The notes under the pieces are model-generated. The model did no database searches. It was not told where the DNA came from and saw only the letters and a list, made by a program, of their open reading frames with translations. This document shows positions 1 through 12,700 of a DNA stretch of 64,000 nucleotides, in pieces. Where the stretch lies: positions 757,343 through 821,342 of the forward strand of contig ML213503.1 in assembly GCA_004369045.1 (NCBI GenBank), given 5' to 3'. Origin of the DNA: Heliocybe sulcata. Lineage: Eukaryota > Basidiomycota > Agaricomycetes > Gloeophyllales > Gloeophyllaceae. The first letter of the stretch is position 1, and each line of letters opens with the position of its first letter. The position numbers and the translations under genes are program-made.

Positions 1-1185
1 TGACGCGAACCCGAGTGAACGGAATTCACCGGCTTCTCCGCCCAGTCCTTGCCGTTCTCTTGCATCTTCTGGAGTCTGTCCTCGATTATTGGGCCAAGGT
101 ATTCCACACCTCTTCCTATGGTCCCAGGAACCCTCGTCAATACGCGACCGACCAACCTGCGAAAAACGTGAGTGGTCATTACCGATATTGCGTATCTCGA
201 CTGAGTGGACTTACGGTCTTAGGAATGTGGGGAACATATTGATTATGAAGGCGCCAAGTGCGACATCTATGGTGAACCCTATGCACAGGTCAATGTACCC
301 CCGATTACGACCTGAAAGCATCACGGAGCTAAGTATCCAGGACGTGGAAAACTGGATACTATCCTTACAGAGCGGGAGGCCAACAAAGGCGCGGTTAGTG
401 GCGCGAGTAATTATCCTAGACATTGCTTCGAGACCGGGTATCTCAATCCATTCTACGCTTGTCCCGTTAGATGTCACATATGAGTAACTGAAAATGATAG
501 CTCACCGTTGCCTCCAGGCCGTACCTCATCGCTAAAAGCAGCGGCTACTTCGTCATGCATATCGTCAAAAGCATGACCTAGGTGGCGCGTAAGCTGGGTA
601 CGAATAATGGGGATGTGATATTCGTTCTCTCGGATGTTGGGGCCCAAGGTGTATGCTATGGCGAGAGTCTGATGTGCGGTCAGAAAAGGTGAACGCTGTG
701 TCCCGAAGAAGGTCGCTCACATCGTTTGTAGCCTCCACAAAGGACAGAACATCATCTGGAGCCATTCGAAATTCTTCCATCAGCTTCGGGCCAGTCACCA
801 CAACCAGCCATCGGTCAGGCCTAGCAATTTTGAAGACCCCGCCTCGGTACTGGAATATCCGGTCAATTGGATTTGTCTACGCCTTCTCTTTAAGAAAGGG
901 TGACTTACTCGAGAGTAACCCTGGTGGACCAAGTCCCTCGCGCCACGTACAAATCTGAACGCTCCGATGTAGGAAACGATAGGCTCGGAGGGTCCGCCAA
1001 CGGTAGGTATCCTGTCAAGCTGAATGTGCATTAGATCATGCGCATATCTTATGTGCACGCTTAGCACCTACACATCTCTGCTTAAAGCTGGATATCTTGG
1101 CAATATAGAGAAGAATAGCAATGATAATTGCTATTCCATAAGTCGATAATGACGGTGCTTGTGCGATGTCCAAGGGGAGAGCCAT
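1..1185 (-). CDS. Cytochrome P450, N-terminal half (cut by window edge)
   Basis: A microsomal monooxygenase of the P450 superfamily; substrate unknown. The ATG at 1185 opens a hydrophobic membrane anchor (TYGIAIIIAILLYIAKI). Splicing at a GTAGGT donor near 1071 joins it to the proline hinge LDRIPTVGGPSEP, followed by FKIARPDRWLVVVTGPK, then APDDVLSFVEA and YTLGPNIRENEYHIPI. Later exons carry TRATNRAFVGLPLC and FTIDVALGAFIINMFP, all typical of Agaricomycete P450s. At least five introns of about 50-60 nt are needed. The I-helix, the ExxR motif and the heme-cysteine loop lie beyond base 1, so an intact enzyme cannot be confirmed. Near base 25 the reading runs into what looks like another intron (GTGAAT donor). 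Family assignment within the P450s is not possible here. Confidence 0.88.
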
Positions 1186-2009
1186 TACCGAGATAACGGC
1201 GTACGGCGTGCAAGGTCGGCCTTTTGAAGAATTCAAGAATTCAGATCTCCCGATATTTGAACATGAGCGCAGAACCAAGCATCATGTTTGCGCGGTGTAT
1301 CACCGATGTGCCGCACTCGCAGCAACCAACCACTGGCCTCGTTAATTACGACTGTATCTGGCTCGGAGACAATGCGCTAACTGAATCAGGATTGTTATTG
1401 TGGCGCTAACGGGTCCGAATGTTTTGCAATGATAGCAGTCATTGGATTGCTGCCTTCTCCGTCGCGAAATTAAGATATCGGCTTTAGAAGGACTTTCTTA
1501 AGGCAGAGAAATCTATGACGCACTCAAATCGTGCAGTTTCGGAACACATCACACCAAACGACGGTGACTGGTATCCGGTCTTCAGCGCTTCAGCTCCTCT
1601 TGGGCATACGCTTGACGTGGTTGCGACGCAAGAAGAGCCAGAAGGTTATTTAAGTTGACCGGATCAGCCTGCGGCAGCTCGTCCTACTCCAATTACGACA
1701 GATTAATATCCGTGGCCTGAGAGTCCGATGTCTCCAGGAGTGTCGACAGCAAAATCGCGGGGACGGGGAGATGAAGCGGACAACTTCTAGGCTCGGGACC
1801 CACTGTGATTGGTGCAGACGTGCTGGCGTACGTAATCAAGATATTTGCCGGCCGGAGTGCACAGCCACAGTGTCAATCGCGATAATGACTTCATCCAAAC
1901 GGACCAGTGTCGGAATAGGCGGAGTGGCTAATCCTATGACTGCCCACTGACCGAAGACTTTCCCTCGCGTTTCTTGCCGTCAACCACGACGCTCTACCGC
2001 TTTCTCAGA
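1186..2009. other. Intergenic, divergent promoters of P450 and FGH genes
   Basis: This 0.8-kb gap lies between two divergently read genes. I see only short open frames with no protein resemblance, no repeat and no RNA gene. It presumably holds both promoters. It is much longer than the other head-to-head gaps in the window. Confidence 0.5.
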
Positions 2010-3296
2010 ATGTCTCTCGAGACCCTCTCTGCCAGCAAGTCCTTCGGTGGCATGCTGACCAAGTACAAGTTCAAGGTATGGGCGATCTATTGCACGTTCA
2101 TCGGTGTCATGCATACACCGCGGCTGATCGCATCTAGTCGGCGGCGCTAGGAGGTCTTGACGCTCAGTTCAATCTTTTTCTTCCAGCAAATGCTTCCCAA
2201 GGGAAAGTGCCTGTCCTGTTCTATCTTGCCGGCCTGACATGCACCGAAGATAACGGGTATGTTAGGTTTCTCGGGTATCGTTCGGTTGACGCGAACGCCT
2301 TAAATGCGCCAGGACCCAGAAAGGCGGTTTCCTCAGGGAAGCCGCTGATGAGGGTATCGCCCTCATTTTCCCGGACACGTCCCCCCGAGGAGCTGGAATC
2401 GAGGGCGAGGATGACGACTGGGACTTCGGAACTGGTTTATATATCGACGATTATCAAATGTCTCTCGGCTTCTGACCTTCTGGGCAGGTGCTGGATTTTA
2501 CCTGAATGCGACGCACCCCAAGTATGCGAAACATTACAACATGGCTACGCACGTTACTTTGGAGCTCCCGCAAGTCATTGAGGCTGCCGGCATCCCGGTA
2601 GTGAGTCTGCAAGACTGAACCCGCTGTCTTGGAGGCTGAATGGTATCGGGTTCCATAATTTCAGGACTTCACACGACAGTCTATTTTTGGCCATTCGATG
2701 GGCGGACATGGTGCCCTAACGTTGTACCTTGGCGCCTTGACGAACAGTCCGAAGACTAAGCAGTTCCGGTCGGCCTCCGCCTTTGCGCCCGTTGCTAACC
2801 CCACCAAATGCCCTTGGGGTCAGAAAGCATTCAAGGGCTATTTTCAGGGTGGCGTTGAAGAGGCTGCGGCCAACCATGATGCCACGGAGATGATCTCAAG
2901 GATCAAGGACAACGTCCACATTTTGATCGATTATGTACGATGGCTGCATAAGCGAACTAGAGAGCGCAGGGCTAACCATTTCACTACAGGGTACTGGTGA
3001 CAATTTCTATAAGCAGGGTCAGCTTCTTCCGGAGAACTTCCTGAAGGCTGCCCGCGATGCTGGCCATGATGAGGTGCAAGTCCGTGTAAGGCCGCAAGAT
3101 GGATACGATCACAGCTACTATTTCGTAAGTCGCCGTGCCCATTGTAATGCCTCTCCCGCTTACCTGCTTGAAACCCTTAGATGTCCACATTTGCCTCTGA
3201 CCACGTTCATTGTGAGTGCGCAGTCCCGCAGATCTGACACGTCGTAACCACGGATGAAAAACTTTTGCAGTCCACGCGAACTTCCTGAAAGCGTGA
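2010..3296 (+). CDS. S-formylglutathione hydrolase (esterase D family)
   Basis: Hydrolyses S-formylglutathione to glutathione and formate, the last step of glutathione-dependent formaldehyde detoxification in the cytosol (EC 3.1.2.12). The ATG at 2010 gives MSLETLSASKSFGG, then FNLFLPA and VPVLFYLAGLTCTEDN. Later exons give IFPDTSPRGAGIEGEDDDWD and GFYLNATHPKY. The nucleophile elbow is FGHSMGGHGALTLYLGAL, with the acid in YGTGDNFYKQGQLLPENF and the catalytic histidine in YDHSYYF. The last short exon ends HANFLKA with TGA at 3294-3296. About six short introns interrupt it. All catalytic-triad residues are present and the size is normal for the family. Its 3' end faces that of the FHA kinase gene 277 bp away. 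Confidence 0.93.
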
Positions 3297-3573
3297 CAGT
3301 CATTCATAGATGGCGGGTAATAAGCGGCGTGAAAGTAGCAGAAGTCCTGTGAGCTGTAAGCCAATGCGTAGTAGATGGGGTTTTATAGGAGCAGTCCGAT
3401 TATAACGAGAAGCGATTTTGAGACAGGTAATACGGATGTACAATAGCATATGGATACGATACATGAAACGGACCCGGCGGAACCCAGGCCTTGGACAGGT
3501 TGGAAACAGGGCGGACGAAGGAATCCCGAACAAAGCAGAAGGTCCATTGGCCAGAGTGCGGTTCCAGGTCGCC

Positions 3574-5736
3574 TCAAGAAGCTGAGATCCGCGAGCGATA
3601 GGCATTTTCTAGGTGTTCCAAGTCCGAACGAATCCAAGAACTGCGCATAGCGCCGTAGACAGTGGCACGTTGCTGATAGTCGTAGATGAGAAGCCGAGCT
3701 ACAAGTGCTTGGGCTGAAGAAGACGCTTTGGATTAGGTCCAGGACAAACAGATAGCAGAAATAGAGGCAGATGATGAACAATGATCTCCAGAGAACTCAT
3801 ACCGTCGGGAATGGTCTTCCATATGGACTGATCGAACTCTAAATCGTAGTTCAGTATTCGCTTCTTGACGATTCTGTTGCGATCGACCGAGGCTTGCGAG
3901 AACTGGGAAGGGTCCTGCGATTGGGAGGCTCTGTCTCCGTGCTGACGAGACGATTCGTAGTCATAAGGGCCGTAGTCGAACGGATGACTTCCACTGGCAA
4001 ATACGCAGCACGGTAGGCATTGCCTCAGTAGCCTCTTACCCTACACAAAAGCGGGAGGGTAACTCACGTGAGCATAATGTAGAGAATGACCCCAGCACTC
4101 CAGCAGTCCGAGGGCATGCCGACATAGCCTCTATCTTTGTGATCCAACGCCAGGACGGCCTCCGGAGGCAGATAGCAGACCGTTCCGCATGCATTGAGCG
4201 TCTCTTGATATGCTTTTGGTCGTGCAAGCCCGAAGTCAGCAATCAGGACCCGAGGGTAGGAGCCAGGTGCATGAAGGAGAATATTCTCCGGCTGTCACGA
4301 AGCTAAAACAAATATTCTTAGTGAAATATAGCAGGTCAGTCACCTTAAGGTCTGAAAACAGCGAGAGAAAGTAAAGAGACGCATTAGCACGTTATCGTTT
4401 TCGCCGTTCGAAAAACCAACCGCGGTGACAGATCATCTTGTTATGGAGGTACGTCAAACCTCGAAGCAACTGATACATGATGTACTTGGCTTCCCCTTCG
4501 CATAGACGATGCTCTGTCTCTTTCCGGCTGATAATGTACGCGAAGAGGTCGCCGCCCGTGCACAGTTGCAGAAAGATATGCCTGGGGAGTATTCCAAGTG
4601 TCAGCATACACCTGGGAAGCTTTGTCAGGCATGCAACAGACAGGAATTTCCCGTTTACTTCCACGTTGTATGCCCTGTTGATATTTGGCTAGGACGTGTC
4701 AACGATCTCTGCGCATACATGATCACGGCTGCACGAAACTCACGTGGTTCAGAGCAAGCAGTATCCTAACCTCCTTCATCACGCTCCGCAGCTCGTGTTC
4801 TTTCTTAGTCTTAATGATCTTGCACGCTACCTGTCTGTGGTTTGCTGGATCCAAGGCGAGGTGTACGCTAGCAAAACTACCCTGACCCAGGCAGTGCGAC
4901 GTCACAGTGTATGCGCCTATTTGCTGGTAGAAGATGTGAACAATACTCAATATGTAGGACGGGTTGACCTACCTTGAACGATGGTTGCTGCGGTGGCGTC
5001 GGGTCGAACAGATTAGCTTTTTCAGGCTGCTGCTTCATGAGATGTATGCATGTGAATTCTTTATCCCACAGCAATATGTCAAGACCCTGCAATGATCAGC
5101 GCACAACAGACGAACTTTGTGACGAAGGTATCTCCAGGACATCCTCGTCCATGAGAATCACGGACGTTTTTCGGACTTTCTGGCCATTCAGCACGATGCC
5201 GTTGGTAGAAAGATCCTGTTGGCGCCCATCGTATGTCAAAAAAATTTCAGATACATGAACTCAATGTGTACCTGACAGGATACAATCACCCCTCCATCTC
5301 CTGAAGGAACACTGGAGAGCCGCGCCGGCCCCGTCAACTCGGGGATACGGCGCAGTAAATGGGGTAACTTACGCATACACCTTGCAATGCATGCTGGAGA
5401 CGACGATATCGGGAAGTACGTAAGAGCTGCCAAAGATATGAGCAAGCAGGGCGCCGCCATCCGAAGTCGCTAATGGTGCTTACCATACGGCGGGGTTACG
5501 ACCGATCGTCACAGGTTTGTTTACGCTCAGAGCAACAACTTCGCCCCATCACCCAACATAAATGATAAGATTATAGCAGTCGCTGAAGATGCAGCCTCAC
5601 CTTCTTTACGACCGTGCTTGTTGGCTGTGACCAGTTTGGCGCATATATCACCGGAGAGTCCATCACAATCCACCGACCGATGCCCTGACGACGCCCAAGT
5701 AGGAGGAGGAGCTCTGTCATGAGTTACGCCAGGCAT
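3574..5736 (-). CDS. FHA-domain Ser/Thr kinase, Cds1/Rad53/Chk2-like
   Basis: Likely a nuclear DNA-damage or replication checkpoint effector kinase. The ATG at 5736 follows an in-frame TGA. After MPGVTHDRAPPPTWASSG the chain enters an FHA domain: VTIGRNPAVCSYVLPDIVVS, SSMHCKVYA and DLSTNGIVLNGQKV (phosphothreonine-binding R, S/H and N residues visible). The kinase domain has the glycine loop LGQGSFASVHLA, lysine in VACKIIK, the start of the catalytic loop at MICHR/DLKPEN, DFGLARP and the APE-equivalent YLPPEAV, then GYVGMPSDCWSAGVILYIML. The tail is ALVARLLIYDYQQRATVYGA, ending SRISAS with TGA at 3574. One FHA domain before the kinase matches Cds1/Chk2 rather than two-FHA Rad53. Other FHA kinases cannot be fully excluded. 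About ten introns. Confidence 0.87.
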
Positions 5737-5976
5737 TTTTCCAGAGCCTCAGAAACTACAAGAGAGTCGAGAGGGTTCAGTCGGCAGTGACTAGTGAGGA
5801 CGTGGCCCAGAGGAACGCGTAAGGAGAAGTACCGCGGGTGGAATATATGGGCGCGACCAAGTCACGTGAACGGCGAGACATTCCCGCCACAATCTGCCAC
5901 AACGCACATACATGATGCATCAACTACTCAAGACATTAGATAGTCCAAGAAAATTTCACTAATCGTTAACATTGGC

Positions 5977-8419
5977 CTAATCATACCCCTTCCCACTTCT
6001 TTGTTTAGCTCTCTTAGGCTTCTTATGGTGCTTCTTGCCAGACCCAACCTCTCCGCCCGCATTCGCAAGCACCGCCGCAATCCTGGCCCTTCTCCCACTG
6101 ACCGGCGTACCGTCGTCCGCCACAGAGTTCTGATGCGGAAACATCCTCGCCCTCGAAAACTCTTGTCCATTCTTGCCCGATACAAACGCTTTTGCAGACA
6201 GCCCCGAGTCCGCTTCGAAGAAGTCTCGATCCAGATTCTCTCCCTTGAGACCCTCAGCAGGCACACTTTGGCCGTCCGCTGGACGTGCGCTCGGAATGAA
6301 CGTGTCAGCCTTCTTCGTGACCCTGGTGAGAGGAGCCTTCTTCTTCCCTGACATCCGCTTGAGCGCGAGCTCTCGCGTTTGCTGGTTGAACTCATCCTCT
6401 GGCACCCCGGGAGGAGGGTGGCAATACAGCAGCTTGGCGTTCACGTAGTCTTTGAGGATATACCGGGCGGCGCGAGCCTCGTCGGGATTGCCTTGACCTG
6501 AGCGCATGAAGCCCCTAGCAACTGTAAGAAAGAGGGCATGAGCAACTCCTTTCATAGTTCAGACGGCGAAAATGCGACTTACTGGCATAAGCTATGAGGA
6601 GATCTTGCGCGCTGACATCGCCTTGCCCGCCTGGACCTCCACCATCCGACTTTATCGCCAGACCATACGTAGCCTCCAGTACCTCCTTCGGGATACGCTT
6701 CGCAACCAGTGTCATAGGCCCCGTGTATTCCCTCATTTGATCAATCGGTAGCACTCCGTCGCAAGTCAGATCCGCCTTAGTCGTAGCGAACTGAGGGAAG
6801 ACCAGACCCGGACAGTCACAGAGAGTCATGGTGGCGGACAGATTGATCGTCTGGAAGTGCTTGGTCTTACCAGGCGTCGATGACACACTGACCTTCTTTT
6901 CGCCTAGCAAGGAGTTGATAGTACTGGACTTTCCGACGTTCGGATATCCGACTAATCCAACGACCAATTTCGTGGGGTGGTTACCCGAGGAATCCTGGAA
7001 AGCTAAGCTGCGCTCAGCCCTTGTGGTACAAGACGGGCACACCCGGCTACTCACTGGTGAGGTCTGGAGCCGCTGCTGTGAACAGAGATTCGAGTTCTAG
7101 TACGCTGAGCACCTTCGCTCTTGGATCTTGGCCGTCTGCTGTGTCCTCTTCTTCCGAAAAGTACAACTCATCGTCAGAGGACTCTTCCTCTGACAGAGGT
7201 GTTGCGCCTTCAAGCAGATCTTCAGCAGCGTCATCTTCATCCCCAGACTCCTCACTACCGGAATCAGAAGCGCCCGCCTCCTCTCCAGCTTCGGCCTCCA
7301 ATGCCTCTTCTGCTTCCCGTGCTGCCTGCGCTTCAGCTTGTGCTAAGGCTTCCTTCCGTGCCTCTTGCAGCGCAGTGGCATTTGCGGCTGAGAAGAAAGC
7401 GTACTGCACTCCCTGCTCATCGAAATAGTCTGCCCATAAACGTCTGCTGATTGCGTGAATTCCGATAGCGAATGAAAGCAACACTTTGTTCACCTTTGCT
7501 TCGCTGTAAGTAGATCTGCCTTGTTGATCAATAGCAAGTTCCGTCTTTTGCCAGCCCCAGTCCCCTTCTCTCCCTCAGTTCCCTCTACATCTTTGACGTA
7601 GGACTCCAGATCTTCGCATCGGAAACGCAACGGGTTGCGAGCATCCACAATCTGGATAACCAGATGCGAACGTTCAATCACGCGCCATAGCTGACGCCAG
7701 ACTTCGATATTCCGTTCGAATGGCGTCAAGAGGAAACGATCTCGATCCTGTAAACTGACGAGTACGATTAGATGAGATAATACCGTAGATAGCCGATGGA
7801 CTGCGCGTACTCAGCTAATCCTCTTCGCCATTCAAGAAAAGCATCTTTCTCCTGTCTGTCGAGCTGGGTAGGGGACATGTTCTTCGTCCATGGTGGTCTT
7901 CGGGGTACGCGTAAACGCTGCTTGTTTTCACGAAACTTTTGCAATGTCTGCTTTTCTTCTTCTTCTGACAATAGGAAGGGGTTCTGACTTGTCCCGGCAG
8001 GAGTGCTGATAATCTTGACATTTCTCCGTTCTATCATAATAGTCATTCACTTGCAATCACTGAAGCAGGCGTGAACTCACCTGCGGTAAAATCGGTCGCC
8101 GCTAATTGCGCTGTATTGAGAAATTCGTCGAGATCGTTCTCCTGGGTCACGGAGCGCAGGCGGCTGGTCGTGTCGAAGTCCGTGGTATACTTTAGATTAT
8201 ATACAGAAACTTGATGAATATTATTCCACGGTAACTCATCAGAGCGATACAAGCGCACTCACAAGGCCAGACTCCTGTGCGCGACGTGCATCCTGCGTCT
8301 TTCGGTTTATGATGGCTCTGCCGAGCCCACTCGGATTATGGTTGCGACCTTTCTGAGGCGCCTGAGAACAAAGTAGGTGGTCAGGAGCGGACTGTCTTAG
8401 GCTGTGTGATACGTACCAT
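5977..8419 (-). CDS. LSG1: LSG1, cytoplasmic 60S-subunit maturation GTPase
   Basis: Circularly permuted GTPase that helps release Nmd3 from pre-60S ribosomal subunits in the cytoplasm. Visible order: N-terminal SGLGRAIINRKTQDARRAQ, then VIQIVDARNPL, then G4 motif LLINKADLL. After an acidic insert (around 7050-7330) come G1 GLVGYPNVGKSSTINSLLG, G2-region STPGKTKHFQTI and G3 DCPGLVFPQF. The G4 motif before G1 is the permutation typical of the family. The C-terminus is lysine-rich (KKHHKKPKRAK). The start rests on an ATG at 8419-8417 that is immediately followed by a GTACGT donor; the intron ends at CTCAG before GCG, giving M-APQKGRNHNPSG. The first coding exon is therefore only the start codon. 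Head-to-head with the LYR gene. Confidence 0.93.
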
Positions 8420-8569
8420 GCAGTCAATATACGGGTCCCAAGATTCTAGTCGAGAGATGATATGAAAGATGCGGAGAGCAGACAACAAATTGTGGCTGAT
8501 GACATATTCGATCGCTAATACTTGCCACGTGCAAGGACATTCGGACGCGTTGAAGCCACAGTTGTTTGC
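8420..8569. promoter_or_regulatory. Shared divergent promoter, LSG1 / LYR gene
   Basis: Only 150 bp separate the two start codons on opposite strands, so both promoters must overlap here. No clear TATA box is visible. Confidence 0.5.
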
Positions 8570-9749
8570 ATGACCATCTCATCTCTATACAGAGCATATC
8601 TCCGTGAAGCAAGGCGGTTACCGCATGAGTACCTCCGGTGCGTATACTTGTACATGCTTTAGATGTTGTACTAATACCACGCGCAGACTATTCTTCCGTC
8701 TCAAGGCTCGTGACGATGTCGAAGCCGTATCTTCAACACGAAGGCAGAAGGATTTGCGACAGAGAAAAGAGAAGCGAGTTCTAAAGGTCTCATTCTATTT
8801 TCATTACTCAGCCTTATCATCATGACTTACAAACGAGTAGGAAGTTCGTAAGCTCAAGGCTGCCAGCTCGGGCGACAGGACTGCGTTCCTGCATGTACTG
8901 GACCTTGCATACGGGAGGAAGGGGAAGCTGAAGTGGGAACTGCTCCATGTAAGTCATTCACACCTATGAATAAACTGATCGTGCCCGACCGTCTTTGCAA
9001 AGCCACTACTTGAAAATTCTGGGGGACCTGTGCCCGACCCGATCATAGCAGGCGTGGACAAATCGCGGCCTCCGAGCTACTCTCCCCAAATCGCAGCGTT
9101 ACTCACGTCTCAGTACGCTCGTGCAGTGAAAGCTCTCGCCCCTAAGAATCTTGTCACCCCGCCAGTCCTTCCTGCACAAGCCGACCCCTCCTCGGAGGAG
9201 GCGCGGTTGCTGGGCCCCTTCAGCAAACGCCGTGAAGTCAATATCCGCCACCGCTACTTCAAAGAGCAAACCGACAGGATTTACCCCCCACTACAAGTCG
9301 TGGTCCACGAGAGAGGAAAAGATACCGGAAGCAGTAGCCATGATACTCTGAAACAGGCTGGCATCCGAGGTACAGCAATGCAAGATGCAGGAATTTTTGA
9401 AGAAGTCCTAGATTTAGCGGGCTCAGGACATGAGCCTCCACCTGCTGGCGCTTTCAACTCATCCCTGCCTACAAGATTCATCCGGAGACGTTACCGGGAG
9501 CTTCTTGGCAAGCTACCCATCCTGACATACAACCATGCTCCTGCATCGCGAGGCTCTGGACGTTATGAAGTCTCGTTGGCTCCCAGAGCCCTAATAAGCT
9601 CTGTCCCGCGGACTGCGAAAGGTATTCCCTCTGTCGACGCAGACGATCTGGCATGGCTTGAGTCCTCCAGCAACGAGAAGGACGCAGCAAAGTCAAATTC
9701 CGGAGAACACGCAGCACAACAAAAGCAGGATAATGTAGCGAAATCGTAA
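8570..9749 (+). CDS. LYR-motif (Cup1-like N-terminal) protein, probably mitochondrial
   Basis: The ATG at 8570 reads MTISSLYRAYLREARRLPHE, an exact LYR tripeptide followed by the arginine/phenylalanine-rich helices typical of the Complex1_LYR superfamily. A 46-nt intron (GTGCGT..GCGCAG) then leads to LRLFFRLKARDDVEA, a basic stretch RRQKDLRQRKEKRV, and TAFLHVLDLAYGRKGKLKWE. The block AYGRKGKLKWELL recalls the LYR-type N-terminal domain of fungal Cup1-like proteins. The last exon (about 9005-9749) is a less conserved tail with RFIRRRYRELLGKLPIL. LYR proteins usually act as mitochondrial assembly factors partnered with acyl carrier protein; the exact client here is unknown. Three introns; about 325 residues. 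Stop TAA at 9747-9749. Confidence 0.82.
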
Positions 9750-9790
9750 TGTAATAAATATAATGTAAAGCTGTCCGTTCATCATCGTAA

Positions 9791-12700
9791 TCACCCGTCT
9801 TCACTCGAGTTCTCCAACTCAAGTCCGTGTAAATCGATAACGTACATACTGTAATTGCGGTCGGTTGCTCTAGCGATCCCAGCCTCGCCCAAGCTCGGAT
9901 CGACACCGCATTGAAGACCGAGCATCGTCTTGTACTCTTCGAAGCTGTAGGACTGCTTCTGCCGGACACTGTCCAGCATCTCCTGTGCAAAGTACTAGCG
10001 TGAGCGGATTCGTCACCCTGGAATATCCACGACACTGACCGTAGGCGACATGAAGAACAAGGAGTAGTACCGCTTTGCACGAGTGAACTCCAGATCTGGC
10101 AAAGAACCTGTAATTGTGCGCAAGTTCTGCTGGAGGGCGACCATGTTTCGCATTATCTTGCGGACGCCATATGCATTGGCGCGGTGGATGTGTCGGGCAT
10201 TCGATATCAACAAGTGTTCCATGAGCTGTCCCAAGCCTTCGAAGACAAAGCTGCAAAACCGGTCTGATCATTACCTCGAGGAAGGAGCTTGGAGTGCTTA
10301 CTATTGTTGCCGGAGCGGAAGGGAGCTAGTGATAGACTCTTCACAATCTATCAGCTCCTTGTTGAGGTCGACAATGAAGGCATCAGGCTCTGTGGGTTCG
10401 TCATCGAGGACGTAATTCCCCTGGAACTAAATGTTAGTGAAGTCACCACATTCCAGACGAGGTATCTCACCTGCCGCATTGAGACATCAAGGTAATGAAT
10501 TGTGCGACAGCGTACATCCATTCGCATGGAGTATAGCATCAGCTCACTGAGCTGGTCGTATGTCTTCAGCAATGCCTGGAAGCGGCTAACAATGCAAAGG
10601 CCACTTTAGATGTGCTCTCCTGAAGACAGGACTGGATGCTCACAGTGCCATTTCCCTCGATAAAGAAAGCGTCAACTCATCATTAGATTGCGATGCAGGT
10701 ACCACGGGAAGTGCTGTATACGGAGTGTTCGCAGACAGTGGTTCGAACTTCAACGGACTGGTTGGTGAAGTCGCTTCTTCCGATGTAGACTTCAGGTTAT
10801 TGAGCTCGATAGCAAGCCACGTCTAATGAGTTCCTGCATATCAGACAGGAGATCCTAGGTGAATAATAATATCATACTAACCACACTGTGATAGAGCGTC
10901 CCCAGGGCAGCCAGGTTCCGCAGAGGAGATATCAGATCTTCCTTCTTAACGCTATTGTCACCAAGGAACTGCAGCAGTTCGAAGTGCGTCTCCTGCCGGC
11001 ACAATTGCATCTTCTTGGCTATATCCGTGTTCTTGGTTGTCGTCAGGACTCTGTTATACAATAATGAAATGAATCATACATACAGGCACTACCATCAGCT
11101 CGGACAGACAAGGCACCAGTTCGCTTCTCTGAGCCCATTGAGCAGCCATGGCTATTCGGGTCTCGTTCGATGGTCCACGGAGAGATATTAGATCCTGGAA
11201 TCTGTCACTACACCGCTGGTAGAACTGGATGATCACAGTGAGGATTAGCCGAGCGTAATTTTCCCTGTGGAAGGGCGTGGTACGGAGCATGGTGCAGAGC
11301 GAATTGATGAGAGCCATCAGTTCCGTGCTTGCCTGATGTCAATGCATGATGAATCTATGAAGTCGATCGTGTATAGAGTAGTCCTTCATACCTTGACCAA
11401 GGGCTGCGGTGAAAGTTTCAAGGACGCAGGATCTGGCCGGAAAGCGTCTGGACCTAGGTGACTATAATAAGCCCCAAGCTGGCGCAGACGTGCGTGCGTA
11501 CTGGAACTTGCCTGTGACCGACTGGTGGAACAACTCCGACACCTTCTCCTCCAGTTGCGGCAGATACACCTTCAACACAAATTCCTCCAGAATACCACTC
11601 GACGCCCGCGCACTCTCCATCCCCGAGGGCAATATCTCCGCTATCCGGTCCAGAAACGCAAGCGTCGGCTGGAACAACACGCTAACATGGAATGCATCAG
11701 GCTTGATCAGCAGTCGATGGTGCTGCCCGGTGCCCAACAGCCGGTCATCTGAGGTGCCCACGGTAGACAAGGTATTCTGAGTTGCGTTCTCGGCCGAGCC
11801 GTGAACAAGGCCGGGTACAGTGTCTCGCAGAACTCTGGTCAGGTCATCCTCATATTGCCGCAGGGTTTTTGTCGCGGATTTCATGTCGGTATCGGCGAAG
11901 CGGAAGACAGGCTGATTATAAAATGTGAGCAACCGGTCTTTCAGTGTAAAGCAGGTCTGCATACCTTGGCCTTATCCCGCTGAAACTTCTGTTCTCGGAG
12001 GATTTCATTGATGGAGGAAATCGGATTCCTCCCTGACACTGCACCCTGCTCTTCATCGTTCAGGTAGTCGTTCAACAGCGTGCGCATCTGCGTAACATGG
12101 TCGGTTAAGTCATGGAGTGAGATGTTATTGAGTACTTACTTCGGCCTGCAGAGGTGCCCAAACCTCAGCGATAGGGAACAGGTTCCCAGGCTTGGTTTCT
12201 GACGAATCCTTGAAGTCTCGCCGCTACACGACATCATGATTCGAATCAGCGTCCAGGACATGCTGTCAGCCAGATATCCCCGCATGTACACAAACGACGC
12301 ACAGATCCAATCCTATTCGCGACTTCGTACACCACCCTCAATCCTTGACTAACAGCGTCGAACTTCGAATACAGGGTCCAGAACATATCCCGCAAGATCT
12401 CGTGGTCAACCTGCTTTGATGAAGATTCCAGCGCAGCCAGCCGAAGCAAGGAAGGTTTGATCAACGAGCCCTTCATAGGTCCCGTCACCGCAAGAGTCGA
12501 TATCGTCACAGTAGACCCGACGCCGGACATCCCGGAAAAGACGTATACTCCATCCGGTCTGATGCCGTTGCCAATCCCAAGCGAAGCCCTCCGCCCATAC
12601 TCGGCTCTCTCAGCAACTTCGTCAAGGGTAGCCTCAACAAGCGAATATATCTCCCCTTGCAAGCGTTGCGCCACAACATCCAAAGCGCTACCAAGCTTCC

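Noticed and set aside
1224-1409. Small plus-strand protein upstream of the P450 gene
   Set aside because: Short frame overlapping the P450 promoter, with no family resemblance or splice support.
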